From the NCBI GenBank assembly GCA_947172415.1, contig OX359196.1, forward strand, positions 6,883,901 to 6,947,900: 64,000 nt of DNA. The letters are read 5' to 3'. Each line of letters opens with the position of its first letter. The stretch's first letter is position 1. This document shows, one piece after another, positions 9,628 to 21,424 of this stretch. The notes under the pieces were generated by a model. That model was not told the DNA's origin, made no database searches, and saw nothing but the letters and a program-made list of their open reading frames with translations. The translations under genes were made by a program, and so were the position numbers. Source of the DNA: Chondrosia reniformis (taxonomy: Eukaryota; Porifera; Demospongiae; Chondrillida; Chondrillidae).

Positions 9628-12600
9628 CTAAAGTTTTAACCGTAAGTGCAATGGACAAGCAACAGTTACAACTTCAGTTATACCACTAGGGAATTTGAAG
9701 GGCATGGTCACATGTGCACATCTTCTTGCGATACGATGCACAGGTAAATAGTTCCATTTGCATTCCTCATGGTTTCCCTCTGTTTCACATATAAATGCTA
9801 TATTCTCTGTGAGTAAATTCTTGAATGCATGTTGCTTTTTCCAAAGAACAAATGCAAATATCTGCTTCCATTCAACAACGTTATTGGCCTCTTGTATAGA
9901 GATAGCAGTAATTTCTAAAAAATACTGCACCTCACCAACATTCCAATCAGGTATAGTACAAAGTACACTCGGCCAATAAGCCATGATAAGTGTGGAAGTA
10001 GCACTTGCTTTGTACATGCTGGATCCAACTATGTCATCTCCAATCAAAAGTTTTCTAAACTTGATATAAAACCTAGACTTTAGCTCTGTCCCTGGACCAA
10101 ACACTTCTTGCATGACATTATTAATTTTTAGAGCCTCGAAATCACTTAGTACATCATCTTTGAATGGCCCAATAGACTTTAACATGTGACTGAACCCAAT
10201 ACAAAGTGGTACACTTACATTATCCAGGGGGCCAAATGAAGCCGTTAAAAGTTGCTTAATGTCGATGTTGTCTAAGCACAAGTTGCTTGCATTCTTGTAC
10301 ATCTGATTAGCTTTACTTAAAATGTTTAATTTAGAATATGCTTCAGTTAAGATAGTACCACCAAGAGCCTTTCCAGGAACTATATATTGACTTCCCAGAA
10401 ATCTCTTCATTATCTGGCTTTCTATCTGAATATTGTTAGTTGGGAACGAACCTAATATTCCATTATACCGTTCAAAGGCATACAGCCAAAATGCATTTGA
10501 TGGTCCATAGTCTTGCAAACAATTAATCAAGTGCAGGTGCAGATGCATGTTAATAGTGCACTCTTTATCTCCATAAAGTTCTTGAAATTTGGTACAAAAT
10601 TCTTGCAGAAGGTCATTAGCTTGGTGCAAATCTGAGATAGTCAGAACACGACATATGATAATTTTAACAGCTTGAACAAACAATATCCAGCAATTCCAGT
10701 GTTGTGGACCAAGCACATGCCACATCAACACCGGTGAATAAATGGTTATCCAGCTTCTCCACTGATCTGCTGTGAATCCTCCAAAATGCGATGTTATATT
10801 ACTAGGAAGGCGCCCCATACCCTCTGGAATTACAAATTTCTTTATCAATGACTCAATTTGTTCTAGGTTCTGCTTTGATAGTAAATTAGGTTGTCTCAAC
10901 CACACTTCCATCATCCGTTTTCCTGTACCTAAAAATAAATTATGCATAGGGTCTATTATAGGATAACGAATTGGATCAAAATATGGGAGGTCTAGAAGAA
11001 CAGAATAACGTAGACCATTCCTTGATTCTGCCTCCATAAGTGATGACTTGGTACCACTGTCCCTAAATAATTGACCAATGCTTGAACAACGCTGACGATG
11101 ATCTGCACCTGTACGCAAATTCCATTCACTTCTATTAAAGCCCCCATAGTTTGTCCATATAGAGTTTGAACCATCTTCTCTAATTTGCTCAAACTTTTTA
11201 AAACATTTATTACAACCTAGTGTAGCCCTATGCCCAAGAAACCCACAAACCTTACGAGTAGCTGGAATGTCACAAGCAACGCATGTCAATGCTAGGCGAA
11301 CTGTGATTGTCCTTTCTGTACCCTTCAGTGTAGTATCCACGACTTGAAAACCATTCCAAGCACTGTGTAATTCCTCTATCAAGGGTGTTAGGTAACTGTT
11401 TACAGTTAAATGAGGTTCACCAGGGCCTGGTATTACTCCTACGAGTATGATATTGTCTGGGTTATTTCTTATAGACAAGGGTAGGTTCTGTATAGTTAGA
11501 TACATGGCACCTACAGAATAGTTACCATGCTCATATGGGGAAAACCAATCAATATTAAGAGTCAACAAGTAATTATAGGGTGCCTCTAAAAAATCACTAT
11601 ACTGGTTCCATACTTCTCCATCATATACATCAGCAAGATAGCCTGAAGCTTTGAAGTTGCTTCTTTTTCTCCACAATTCACAGCACTCTACAAACCCAGG
11701 TCTTTGAGTAAAAGAGGCAATGGCCTTCTTTATGGACTGATAGGGAAAGACTTTAATAGGTCTACAAACAGAACCAGATTTTGTTCGAACAGTTCTCATT
11801 AATTGGGCTCCACACTCTTTTCTTTTTTGGGAGTGTGGGTGGTTGGGAAGTGCTTTGTATACACAAGATAAAGCATAAAATTTATTATTTCGCTTGCAGT
11901 AATCGAAAGAGTAAACAGCAGCACACTTTGGACATACCACATATTCAGTAAAATTCTCATTTTCTATCTGCAAACACTTGTGCAATGCAGCTTTTGTGAG
12001 TGGCATTGCATTAGAAAAATCTTGCAACGGCACACACTGAAAGGCAATAGCTATGGCAACACAAAAGGCTTTCAAATATTTCAAAAGTGACAAAAGAGCT
12101 GCACTTGAAAATCTATAAGTTGCCTGCCAAACAAGTAAGAAGTGAAAGAGTTGTAAAAAAGGCATTGGAAATGCTGTTTCACTGGCAAATGTGTCTTCAG
12201 TTCCATTATCTGATTCCTGACTACTATCGCACTGATCAAATTCATAAGTTGATTCTCTTTCTGACTCAGATTCAGAGCTGGAGGTGTCTTCAGCAAACAT
12301 CTATAGAAATAGGATTTTCTCAGGCTAAATAACATAAAAGTCTTAGACTATACATACAAGAAGCTGCAATGGTGATTTCAGAGGATAATACAGGCTGCTA
12401 GATTAATTCAAATACCTATGCATGCAGTCTTCTGAGGTAAAGGGGGGTAGTGCAAAGAAAGGGAAAGCGAGGCAGCTAGCCGTGAAGGAGAAAAGGAGGT
12501 AGCCCTGAAGAGAGGGAAAGGGAGGCAGCCGTGACGAGAGAGAAAGGGAGGCAGCCATGAAGGAAAAAGAAAATTGTATATTAACAGGACATGTGTTAGC

Positions 12601-13544
12601 TCTGTGTAATCCATGTACAGTGCTACACGGGGCAAAATATAGTGCGCAGAGCACATGAAGCACTAAATACGCAGTGTATAATTCATAAACTAAAGTTATA
12701 TGGTCTAGTACATGAGCAAGGACATGTGGGGATTCCCGGGGGTCCATTCAAGATATATACCCCTTCAGATCTAGACTTTGATGGAGTGTCTTCAAAGGCG
12801 TATGGCAATTTTAGATTTGCATATTGTTTCTTGCATTAATTATATACTTTCGTTATGATTGATACACACATGAAAAAGTTAATAACAACATAAACTACTA
12901 ATTGTTACCCTGCCTAGGCCTGGTATACAGTATGCAGTAACTGCGTCGATCATGTACATATGTATCCAGAGTGATTTTTTTCAAGGGAAATGTAGTTTAA
13001 TTTAACTTGTAAAGTTTTATTTTAGGCATAAAATCTTTACACATCATAAGGTATAACCTGAATAGTTGGCCGTGGGGTTAGGGAATTTCTAACTGGCTTG
13101 AAAAAAGAGTGTATGGAAGGCTACTCGACTACTATAGAGACCTAGTCACGCCTACACGACATTAATTTATCATTTTAAGCTTTTGAATTTTTGTGAGCCT
13201 CTGTCTTCTGTTAGAGAGACATTGCAGGGTGTCTCTTTTAACAGTCAGACCGAATATGTAGCTATAAACGTACTCACAGTGGATGAAGATTCCTCGCCGG
13301 CACGACAACAGCTATCACTTAAATCCATAGCCTGCTCAATAAGTCCTCCTTTAGTAATAAGTGGAGAATCTACGTCAAACGTAGAGTCGTCGCTTGAACT
13401 ATATTGGCTTAGGTCAAACTCCTTCTGCCATTGCTTCGTTTGTACATCGAAATGCTGATTTTTGTGAAGATAATATGTCCGAGGAGCAACGATTTGAGAA
13501 CAATGAGGACAAAACTTTCCTCCTTTATCATTAGTGCTACTCAT
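9628..13544 (-). CDS. CACTA/EnSpm-type transposase (TNP2-like)
   Basis: Two exons: 13278-13544 (89 aa) and 9628-12300 (890 aa), joined by a strong GTGAGT donor and a TTTCTATAG acceptor in phase 0, giving about 979 aa. Exon 1 carries a zinc-finger-like motif (CPHCSQIVAP...HKNQH). Exon 2 has an acidic start, a CPKC...C cluster, then the TNP2-type core: LNIDWFSPYEHG, VIPGPGEPHL, CDIPATRKVCGFLGH with GCNKC, and IIDPMHNLFLGT. The acidic residues of these blocks fit the DDE-type catalytic set. The frame is uninterrupted over the full length, so the gene could be functional. The intron (12301-13277) holds a G-rich repeated tract near 12440-12560. Terminal CACT repeats of the element were not located. 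Confidence 0.85.
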
Positions 13545-14569
13545 AGTACCGTTTTCGGAACTTATAGTATACCCGCAACCGTTGTTCTTCGGAGCGTTTA
13601 AAGACGAAACATCATTATAAACGGCCTTGTTGACGGACTCGTGTTAACCCATATATTCTTACCACGGGACCGTGACGTATCGTATCGTTAAAACGCCGTG
13701 TATACTCCCGTCAGCCTGGCATGCCACGGATTTCGTGAATACCCGTTCACAAAGGCAGTTTTCCCTGTGTATAGTTACTATTGTGACAAGTACTATACTC
13801 ATCATTATCACTATTATTGGTATATACGTAGCAACACATGTAGAATGGTTCAGAAATTAAGTATATACATAGTATAGAAGATTTTGCTTGACAATTTTGA
13901 AATAATTGTTCAAGGAAAGAATTGTTTTCATGGCAATTTCAATTGCTGTTATTCTTATTCTACATATACATATACATGAATGGAAGCAAACTGTTGCCAT
14001 ATTTGGCCATAAATGAGCTGTCATAGGATTACTATTGCATGACTTGTTTTGAGGTTGACCTACATGAACTTGCTATACAGTCCTTATTGTTATTTCTCCA
14101 CAACAATACTAACAATCTTAATTAGAACGTTCTAGCCAAGTTCTCTAATCACTATCCCCAGCACTGTTAAAACTAAAGTCTCATCTAGATGTACTTATTA
14201 TTACCACTTTTTGCCATAATATAAGTTACACCTATAAGATATGAGTTGGCTCACTTTAATAGTGTATGGCTAGGCAATCACAAACAATAATACAAACAGA
14301 CCTGCTACACCTGCTAAAGTTATTGGAATTTCTTAAAACAAAAACTTTAAGACTGACATTAAGTAATTGAAGCAATACAGTTACAAACCATATTTTCATA
14401 TTTTAGCCAAAATAATATATAGTGACCCATCTAGTATGGTTATCTCAAATAGCCTCTAGTGTCTCTATGTATGTCCTGAAATTTGTTACCTGGCTGTTTC
14501 AGTTAAGAGTAGCTATATATCTTTATAAATGGCAGCTGCTCAGCTTTTCAGATGAAAGTAATTAATTCT
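13545..14569. other. No supported gene
   Basis: AT-rich DNA upstream of the transposase. It presumably includes the 5' end of the CACTA element. No coding exon or RNA gene is evident. Confidence 0.4.
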
Positions 14570-15160
14570 ATAGCTGAGAGTTATAGCTACTGTCAAACTG
14601 TTTGAAATACAATTTTGGGATTTTGGGACAAACATAAAAGTCCAAACATATATAGCATGATTCAAGAAATAAACATGACTAAAAATGTACACTTTCATAG
14701 GCCTGGAGTAACATGTATACAAATCCAAGAACATGCAATTCAAATGGTCCCAGTTTGACTACATTGAAGATTGTCAAACTATTTGAATAAAAAGTGTCAA
14801 GACCCCCTGAAAGACCAGCTATTGATTGCTGAAGAGGCATTTTCCTGGTAAAAACGAAATTAAAAAAAGTATTACCATGGCAACACCTAAACAACATGGC
14901 TGACATCTAGGATAAAATTCAATTACAACACAATATTTTTGGATCAATTGTACACACCGGACTTTGCAATCAGTAACTCGCAACTACCATTTTAACAAAC
15001 TTTCCACTAGAATGACATCATCATGCAATAATTTTTTATGATTACCAATTGCAATGTCCAGTCTGGACAACCAACCCGAAAGGTACATACTGTACCAGTG
15101 TTTCCACTAGCTGGTCTGGACTTGTCACATACACCTATACAGCTAGTATAGGCACTAGTA
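14570..15160 (+). repeat. Interspersed repeat family 2, copy B
   Basis: Diverged direct copy of 7262-7800, sharing TTTCATAGGCCTGGA-, TATTACCATGGCAACACC- and CCACTAGCTGGTCTGGACTT-type blocks. The opening hairpin is decayed here. From its end to about 16030 I see AT-rich sequence with no supported gene. Confidence 0.75.
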
Positions 15161-16034
15161 AATTCAGACTTAAACTATTATATATGTATATGTCTATAAA
15201 ATTAAAGACATTGTTGCCGCTTCTAAATGTACCAAAAATTTACAAGTTGTAATCTCACAGAGCTGCGCCATGTAGCGACTCCTATACGACCATCATCTCG
15301 TGTCAATTTCTCTGTCAAACCTTTCAGCCGAATAGTACATTCTAAAATGAGTGCTATGCCAAAAAGAATAAGAACAATAAACGTTTTCAAAGATTAGCAA
15401 TACAAGTTGATTAGCTTTATTAGTTATAGAATACGCGAAGTTAAAGTTATTCTCTATACATTTTCGAAGATTTGTACCACGCTTGTTTGACGGCTGCCAT
15501 TCCATTGTCTGCGTATCTCACATGCACCGATCATTTAGGCATTGATCCATTGCGTCGTTTACGGAGATCTTTCCAATTTACATGCCCACTGAGTAAACTA
15601 GACATAGAATTCAAATTGTTGTGTGAACTCTTAAGTTAACTTGTGCAGATCATACCATCGTATCATCTATACATGTACAGTCAAGTGCGCAAGCTAGAGT
15701 TAATTGACTATATTTGCAAGCTTCATGGTATGGTACGTATATAGCTATATACATGAACTTGATCATGAATATTTATAAACTTAATACGGTTATCCTATAT
15801 AAGAGTAACGAATATATTATATAGCTTGGGCTGTTTAGTAAATGGTTGTATAATTGCAGTAAAGTAACATTTTCATAATTGGGTATATGTTGCAAATATA
15901 ATATATAAACTGGGTACAGTAGCTGTACACCATGAGAGAATATGAGACTATAGAGAAGGTCGTGGCTGAGCTGTTGTGACTTTCGTTCTTTCTATGGAGG
16001 AAGGTTTTGCTGAGCTGTTTTGACTATTCATTGC

Positions 16035-16222
16035 TGAAAAGCTGAATGAATGTACTACACGTACTCATTGTTCTCGAACTCGACAGCCGAAACTTTCTTT
16101 GCTGAATAGCTGAATGGATGTACTACACGTACTCATTGTTCTCGAACTCGACAGCCGAAACTTTCTTTGCTGAATAGCTGAATGGATGTACTACACGTAC
16201 TCATTGTTCTCGAACTTGCATG
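16035..16222. repeat. 68-bp tandem repeat, about 2.7 copies
   Basis: Units start near GCTGAATAGCTGAATGGATG and include the palindrome-like TACTACACGTAC and TTCTCGAACTCGACAGCCG. The copies are nearly identical. The array directly precedes the GC-rich block at 16260. Confidence 0.9.
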
Positions 16223-16259
16223 CCACCAGAAAATCGTTCGAAAAAATACGTTTAATATA

Positions 16260-16610
16260 AATAGACCCTAGCAAATTTCATTCTTTGGCCTTCGGGCCCC
16301 GCTCCATCCAGCACCGGAGTATACGGTTCGCCAGCCTCCGGGAAATTAGGTGCGACTACCATGGCTTGGAGTACGGTCATGGGACCATGTGCTGCTGAAG
16401 GACCTGAGGTTTCTCTGAGGGGGGTGGTCTTCTCCAGTACGGCCTGGGATCCGGGGTTGTTCCTCCCCAACAACTCGCCTTTGTGCGTTTGTTCTCCCGA
16501 AGATCGAGGCTGATGGTCTGGAAGCAGTGCGTGGGACCAGTACCCACCGACTCGGCGAAGAGAAGCTCTGACCGGAGTCCCTGTTTTAGGCTGCCCGTTT
16601 TAAGGTAATT
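16260..16610. other. GC-rich block at the left border of the satellite locus
   Basis: About 350 bp of clearly higher GC than its surroundings, with many short self-complementary segments (for example GGCCTTCGGGCC). Open frames here are short and share no family features. It may be one end of a non-coding RNA or element whose other GC-rich end is at 20230-20540. Confidence 0.5.
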
Positions 16611-16795
16611 GCATTGCATACACTTGAATTTGGTTGATTATCATTTGGGCATTTTATACGTTGCAATTGGCATTGGTTTGCACAGGAATTTGTTGGATGT
16701 GTTTAATTGCTAGCTTTTGAAATATATTGAAAGTTAGGTTTTGTGTATGTGATTGTATGTATTTTAAGGGTATATAGGTGGAGTTAATTTGACAT

Positions 16796-17100
16796 TTTTC
16801 AAGATTGGCATTTTTCTTCAAGATTGGCATTTTTCCTTCAAGATTGGCATTTTTTCTTCAAGATTGGCATTTTTTCTTCAAGATTGGCATTTTTTCAAGA
16901 TTGGCATTTTGTGTTGCATGTGAGAAAATAATTATGAATTTGTTAACTTTTAAAAGGTAAGGTTTTGTGTATGTGATTGTATTATATGTGGAGTTGGCAT
17001 TTTTTTCAAGATTGGCATTTTTTTCAAGATTGGCATTTTTTTTCAAGATTGGCATTTTTTCAAGATTGGCATTTTGTGTTGCATGTGAGAAAATAATTAT
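16796..17100. repeat. TTCAAGATTGGCATTTTT tandem array, two blocks
   Basis: Two clusters (16796-16915 and 16995-17082) of an 18-20-bp unit. They are separated and followed by an identical ~50-bp spacer beginning GTGTTGCATGTGAGAAAATA. Confidence 0.95.
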
Positions 17101-17139
17101 GAATTTGTTAACTTTTAAAAGGTAGAAGCAAAAATTCGA

Positions 17140-17690
17140 TTTGAACCTGAGAATTTCAACTTCAGAACAGAAATTAACTTCAGAACAGAAATTTAACTTC
17201 AGAACAGAAATTTAACTTCAGAACAGAAATTTAACTTCAGAACAGAAATTTAACTTCAGAACAGAACCTAAGAATTTCAACTTCAGAACAGAACCTGAAA
17301 ATTTCAACTTCAGAACAGAAATTTAACTTTATAACAGAAATTTAACAGAAATTTAACTTTAGAACAGAAATTTAACAGAAATTTAACTTTAGAACAGAAA
17401 TTTAACTTTAGAACAGAAATTTAACTTTAGAACAGAAATTTAACATTTAACTTCAGAACAGAAATTTAACTTTATAACAGAAATTTAACAGAAATTTAAC
17501 TTTAGAACAGAAATTTAACAGAAATTTAACTTTAGAACAGAAATTTAACTTCAGAACAGAAATTTAACTTCAGAACAGAAATTTAACGTCAAAGCAGAAC
17601 AGAATGTAACTTCATGGAACAGAAATTTAAACTTGATTAACTTCAAAACAGAAATTTCAACTTTACAACAGAATATAACTTCAGAACAGA
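17140..17690. repeat. AACTTCAGAACAGAAATTT tandem array (first super-unit)
   Basis: About 25 variants of a purine-rich ~19-bp unit, with small internal duplications (AACTTTATAACAGAAATTTAACAG-type doublets). Confidence 0.95.
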
Positions 17691-18309
17691 CACACCACAA
17701 CTGGATCAGGCAACTGAATCTTCATCTTCTTAAGGTTTGACATGTTTTATATGTTCATTATTCAGTTGTATATTATATTTTTCTACATTCTACAGGTTTT
17801 ACCAGCTTTACACTTGGATATACAGAATTCCGTTTTACAGAACTGGACTCCCCTTAATCCTATATTAGACTTAATTTCAGCTAATGGATTTGCAACTCCG
17901 AACTGGCTCATTTTGACTTGCCACTTTGAGCTGGCAGTCCCTGGTCTGTTTTTTATTTTGACATTTTTAGCTGAATATCCCTGTCCTATCAAGTTTGACT
18001 TCTGCATGGGTGATCATCTTCTGTTTTTGACTTGCAACTTTGAGATGGCTGCATGTCCCTAGTATATAGTTTTTGACTTGCCACTTTGAGCTGGCTGCAT
18101 AGATTGTTGTAGTTTATACTCAAGACATTCAGCAAGATTGGTATTTAAACTTACAGCAAGATTGGCATTTTTGCATTGATCCTAAATTAATGTAAGATAA
18201 GAAGACATGGCGGGTCGACTTTGAATGGTCACTTAATTTTATCTACTGAATATAAAATGGCATTCTTCATACTCCAACATGGTCCAGGAGTGACTTGTAA
18301 CTATTCAGA

Positions 18310-18780
18310 ACCAAAATGTTTAAGAACAGAATTTCAACTTAATTAAAAACAGCTAAAATTTCAACTTCAGAACATTTCAACTCTACAAGACAGAATTTCA
18401 ACTCTGCAAGACAGAATTTCAACTCTGCAAGACAGAATTTCAACTCTGCAAGACAGAATTTCAACTCTGCAAGACAGAATTTCAACTCTGCAAGACAGAA
18501 TTTCAACTCTGCAAGACAGAATTTCAACTAAGACAGAATTTCAACTCTGCAAGACAGAATTTCAACTCTGCAAGACAGAATTTCAACTAAGACAGAATTT
18601 CAACTAAGACAAAATTTCAACTAAGACAGAATTTCAACTAAGACAGAATTTCAACTAGGACAGAATTTCAACTAAGACAGAATTTCAACTAAGACAGAAT
18701 TTCAACTATATACATACAAGACAGAATTTCAACTACAAAACAAATTTAACTCAAAACAAAATTTTACTAGACTAAGTAAC
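18310..18780. repeat. ATTTCAACTCTGCAAGACAG tandem array (second super-unit)
   Basis: About eight perfect 20-bp units, then shorter AATTTCAACTAAGACAG variants. It is related to the array at 17140-17690. It is followed by the same spacer type as that array (AAGGTTTGACATGTTTATATG...TTCAGTTGTAT). Confidence 0.95.
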
Positions 18781-19019
18781 TTCAGAAGAGAAAGATACAA
18801 GCAATCGCAAATGCATCTTTTGAAGGTTTGACATGTTTATATGGAAATTATTCAGTTGTATTATATTATTTTTCTATATTCTATATAGGTTCTGCAAGGT
18901 TCTGCAAGGTTAACATTTGGCATGGCACTTTGGAATCTTCCTTCTATATACTTTCATTTATTTGAGCTGGATGTCCCAAGTTCTTGAAGATTTACAGCTT
19001 TGGCTGCCCATGTTCTATT

Positions 19020-19945
19020 TTTGACTAGCCACTTTGAGCTGGCAGTCCCTGGTCTGTTTTTGACTTAATTAATTGCCACTTAACTATAATATGGCTGTTG
19101 ATTTCTTATTTTTTGACTTGCCACTTGAGCTGGTTCTTCCTGTTCTGTTACTTTGAACTGACTGTCTCTGTTCTGTTTTTTGATTCACCATTTTGAACTA
19201 GCTGGTCTATGTTCTGTTTTTGACTTGCCACCTATTGAGTTGGCTGTCTGACTTGTCACTTTTTGTTCTGTTATTTGACTTGCCGTGCACTTTGAGCTGG
19301 CTGTCCATTTGACTTGCCACTTTGAGCTGGCTGTCCATTTGACTTGCCACTTTTGAGCTGGCTGTCCGTCCATGTTCTGTATTTTGACTTGCCACTTTGA
19401 GCTGGCTGTCCGTCCATGTTCTGTATTTTGACTTGCCACTTTGAGCTGAATTCAGTTCTGGACTGTAGTTCATCTACTTCTAATCTATTGTTTGACCTGT
19501 TATAGTGTGTTGGATGCCCCTAGCTGGTCTATTTTGGATTTACAACTATATGAGCTTGGTTATAGTTTGAGCTGGCTGTCCATTTGACTTGCCACTTTGA
19601 GCTGGCTGTCCATTTGACTTGCCACTTTTGAGCTGGCTGTCCGTCCATGTTCTGTATTTTGACTTGCCACTTTGAGCTGGCTGTCCGTCCATGTTCTGTA
19701 TTTTGACTTGCCACTTTGAGCTGAATTCAGTTCTGGACTGTAGTTCATCTACTTCTAATCTATTGTTTGACCTGTTATAGTGTGTTGGATGCCCCTAGCT
19801 GGTCTATTTTGGATTTACAACTATATGAGCTTGGTTATAGTTTGTGCTGGTTGTTTCTGGATTATTTTGTCCTAAATTTAATCATTTGAGCTGGCTGTTC
19901 TATCCTATATAGTATTGCTTGTCATTTTGAGTTGGCTGGTCTGTC
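19020..19945. repeat. TTGACTTGCCACTTTGAGCT array with 275-bp higher-order duplication
   Basis: Units of about 27 bp based on TTTGACTTGCCACTTTGAGC plus TGGCTGTCC spacers. A segment ending GTTATAGTTT is repeated almost perfectly with a 275-bp period (for example TAGTTCATCTACTTCTAATC at 19466 and 19741). Looser copies extend to 17900-18100 and to about 20000. Confidence 0.9.
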
Positions 19946-20229
19946 TTAATTCCTGTTCTATACTTTGACTTGCCTGTCTGAGGTATTTAATTTTATAGTT
20001 CCTTATAGCAGCCATTGCATCCATGGCCTAAATTGACTTTGCTTTTAATCCTCATTTTGCAGCTACATGACTGTCCATGGTTCATTTGTGATTGCCATTA
20101 GAGCCATGCATCTTTGCGTGGTCTATGACTTGTAATTTTGATCTGACTGTGTATTGTTTTGATATTTCTGCCACATTTTACTTCATAGGTATAATTCTAC
20201 CATTGTATCCTTTCCATTCCGTTAGTGGT

Positions 20230-20540
20230 CCCTATCTCATACGAAGGCAGGTCTGATTTGAGGTAAAGTGACGCACTGTTCTCTGGTGCTACGCCGGTGT
20301 GTCATGATTCTCAATGAAGAAGGTTTGAGGTCCGCCAGGGTCGGGTCATTGTACACGTAGCATTTGTACCTTGATCTAGTAACTGGTCACAGGGCGGCTA
20401 GGTACGCCGAGCCGTTCCCGCGCATCTTCCTCCCCTCCTAGCTGGGAACGTGGAGCATCACTGGATGGAGTGGGGGGCACGATGTACTCCCACCTCCGCG
20501 TGGTGTGCCCCGGGGTCAACTTTTCCATGGTAAAGTTGAT
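20230..20540 (+). other. GC-rich structured block with a relative at 48.7-49.0 kb
   Basis: The right border of the satellite locus. A hairpin at about 20473-20511 has GGGGCAC paired with GTGCCCC and an inner CCAC/GTGG stem. The segment from about 20285 to 20515 resembles the reverse complement of about 48700-48930. Shared landmarks in order are GATTCTCA, GGGTCGG and GCACGATGTACT...CACCTCC..CGTGGTGTGCCC. There is no shared ORF, so a conserved non-coding RNA or element end is the simpler reading. Confidence 0.6.
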
Positions 20541-20694
20541 GCTAAGAGGAGTACAAGCCAAACTCAAGATGAAGTATTCTTAAGTGAGTTCAGATCCAGA
20601 TTTACCATTAATATATAATTCCTAATATTTGTATTTTTGTACACATTTTCTCTCTCTAGATCTCTTACTGCAGCTCAGCTCATCAGAGAGTTTG

Positions 20695-20806
20695 AACAAC
20701 TGTACAAACTCACTTTACCAGCTATATTGCATTGCACTCAAGTGGAGAGATGATTACAAACTCACTTTACCAGCTATATTGCATTGCACTCAAGTGGAGA
20801 GTCTAT
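20695..20806. repeat. ~57-bp tandem duplication
   Basis: Two copies of a unit beginning TACAAACTCACTTTACCAGC and ending CTCAAGTGGAGAG sit after an AG acceptor-like site. The rest of 20541-21420 is AT-rich with no supported gene. Confidence 0.85.
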
Positions 20807-21424
20807 CTCTAGCTAGTAAGTTTGCTTTATATAACCCTTAATTAATATGTACAAATGTTATATGTTCTTTATTATATTTTGTGCAGATTTTGAATCCGAT
20901 TTGACGAAAAGTAAACACGAGATCTTCATGGATTGTTCTTCAAGGGACAGTAAAAACACTTGAACTCTTTATTTTGCATGAATATAAATATTTTTCTAGA
21001 CATTTCTCATATTTTATGTCATTGACAAATATACGTATATAAAGCTAATGTCCAATGTAATTATAATGGAGGCACACTGCCATGTCATGATTGATGGCTA
21101 TATAGGCCATGTGATATCACCCTTGTTAATAAGGGAAATACTTTGAAATGCACACGTGCAGCACCATACAGGCTAGTAAACGTGATTGATGCATCCTTAC
21201 GTAAATGTCTTAATAAATGTGTCAGGTGTGCATGCTTTCATTATTCATTTTGCCAATAGCTATAGACCATTTTACCATTTCATTTACCACTTCCTTTACA
21301 GAAATAATATACATATATAACCAAGTTCATTTTTAATTGGAATTGGGGTATTGCTACTATAGAAATAGAGATTTATGGAAGATTCCATTTAATGCATTAA
21401 TAGGAAGATTTTCTTTATATGTCC

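Noticed and set aside
15293..15505. 70-residue minus-strand frame
   Set aside because: No homology, no splice context, AT-rich surroundings; not better than chance.
16252..16619. Short minus-strand frames in the GC-rich block (73 and 80 aa)
   Set aside because: High GC lowers stop frequency; two overlapping frames are both open, neither shows motifs or splice signals.
18339..19748. Minus-strand frames in the satellite block (KFCLAEL-type and KWQVK-type peptides)
   Set aside because: Pure repeat translation, present in overlapping frames, with composition set by the unit.
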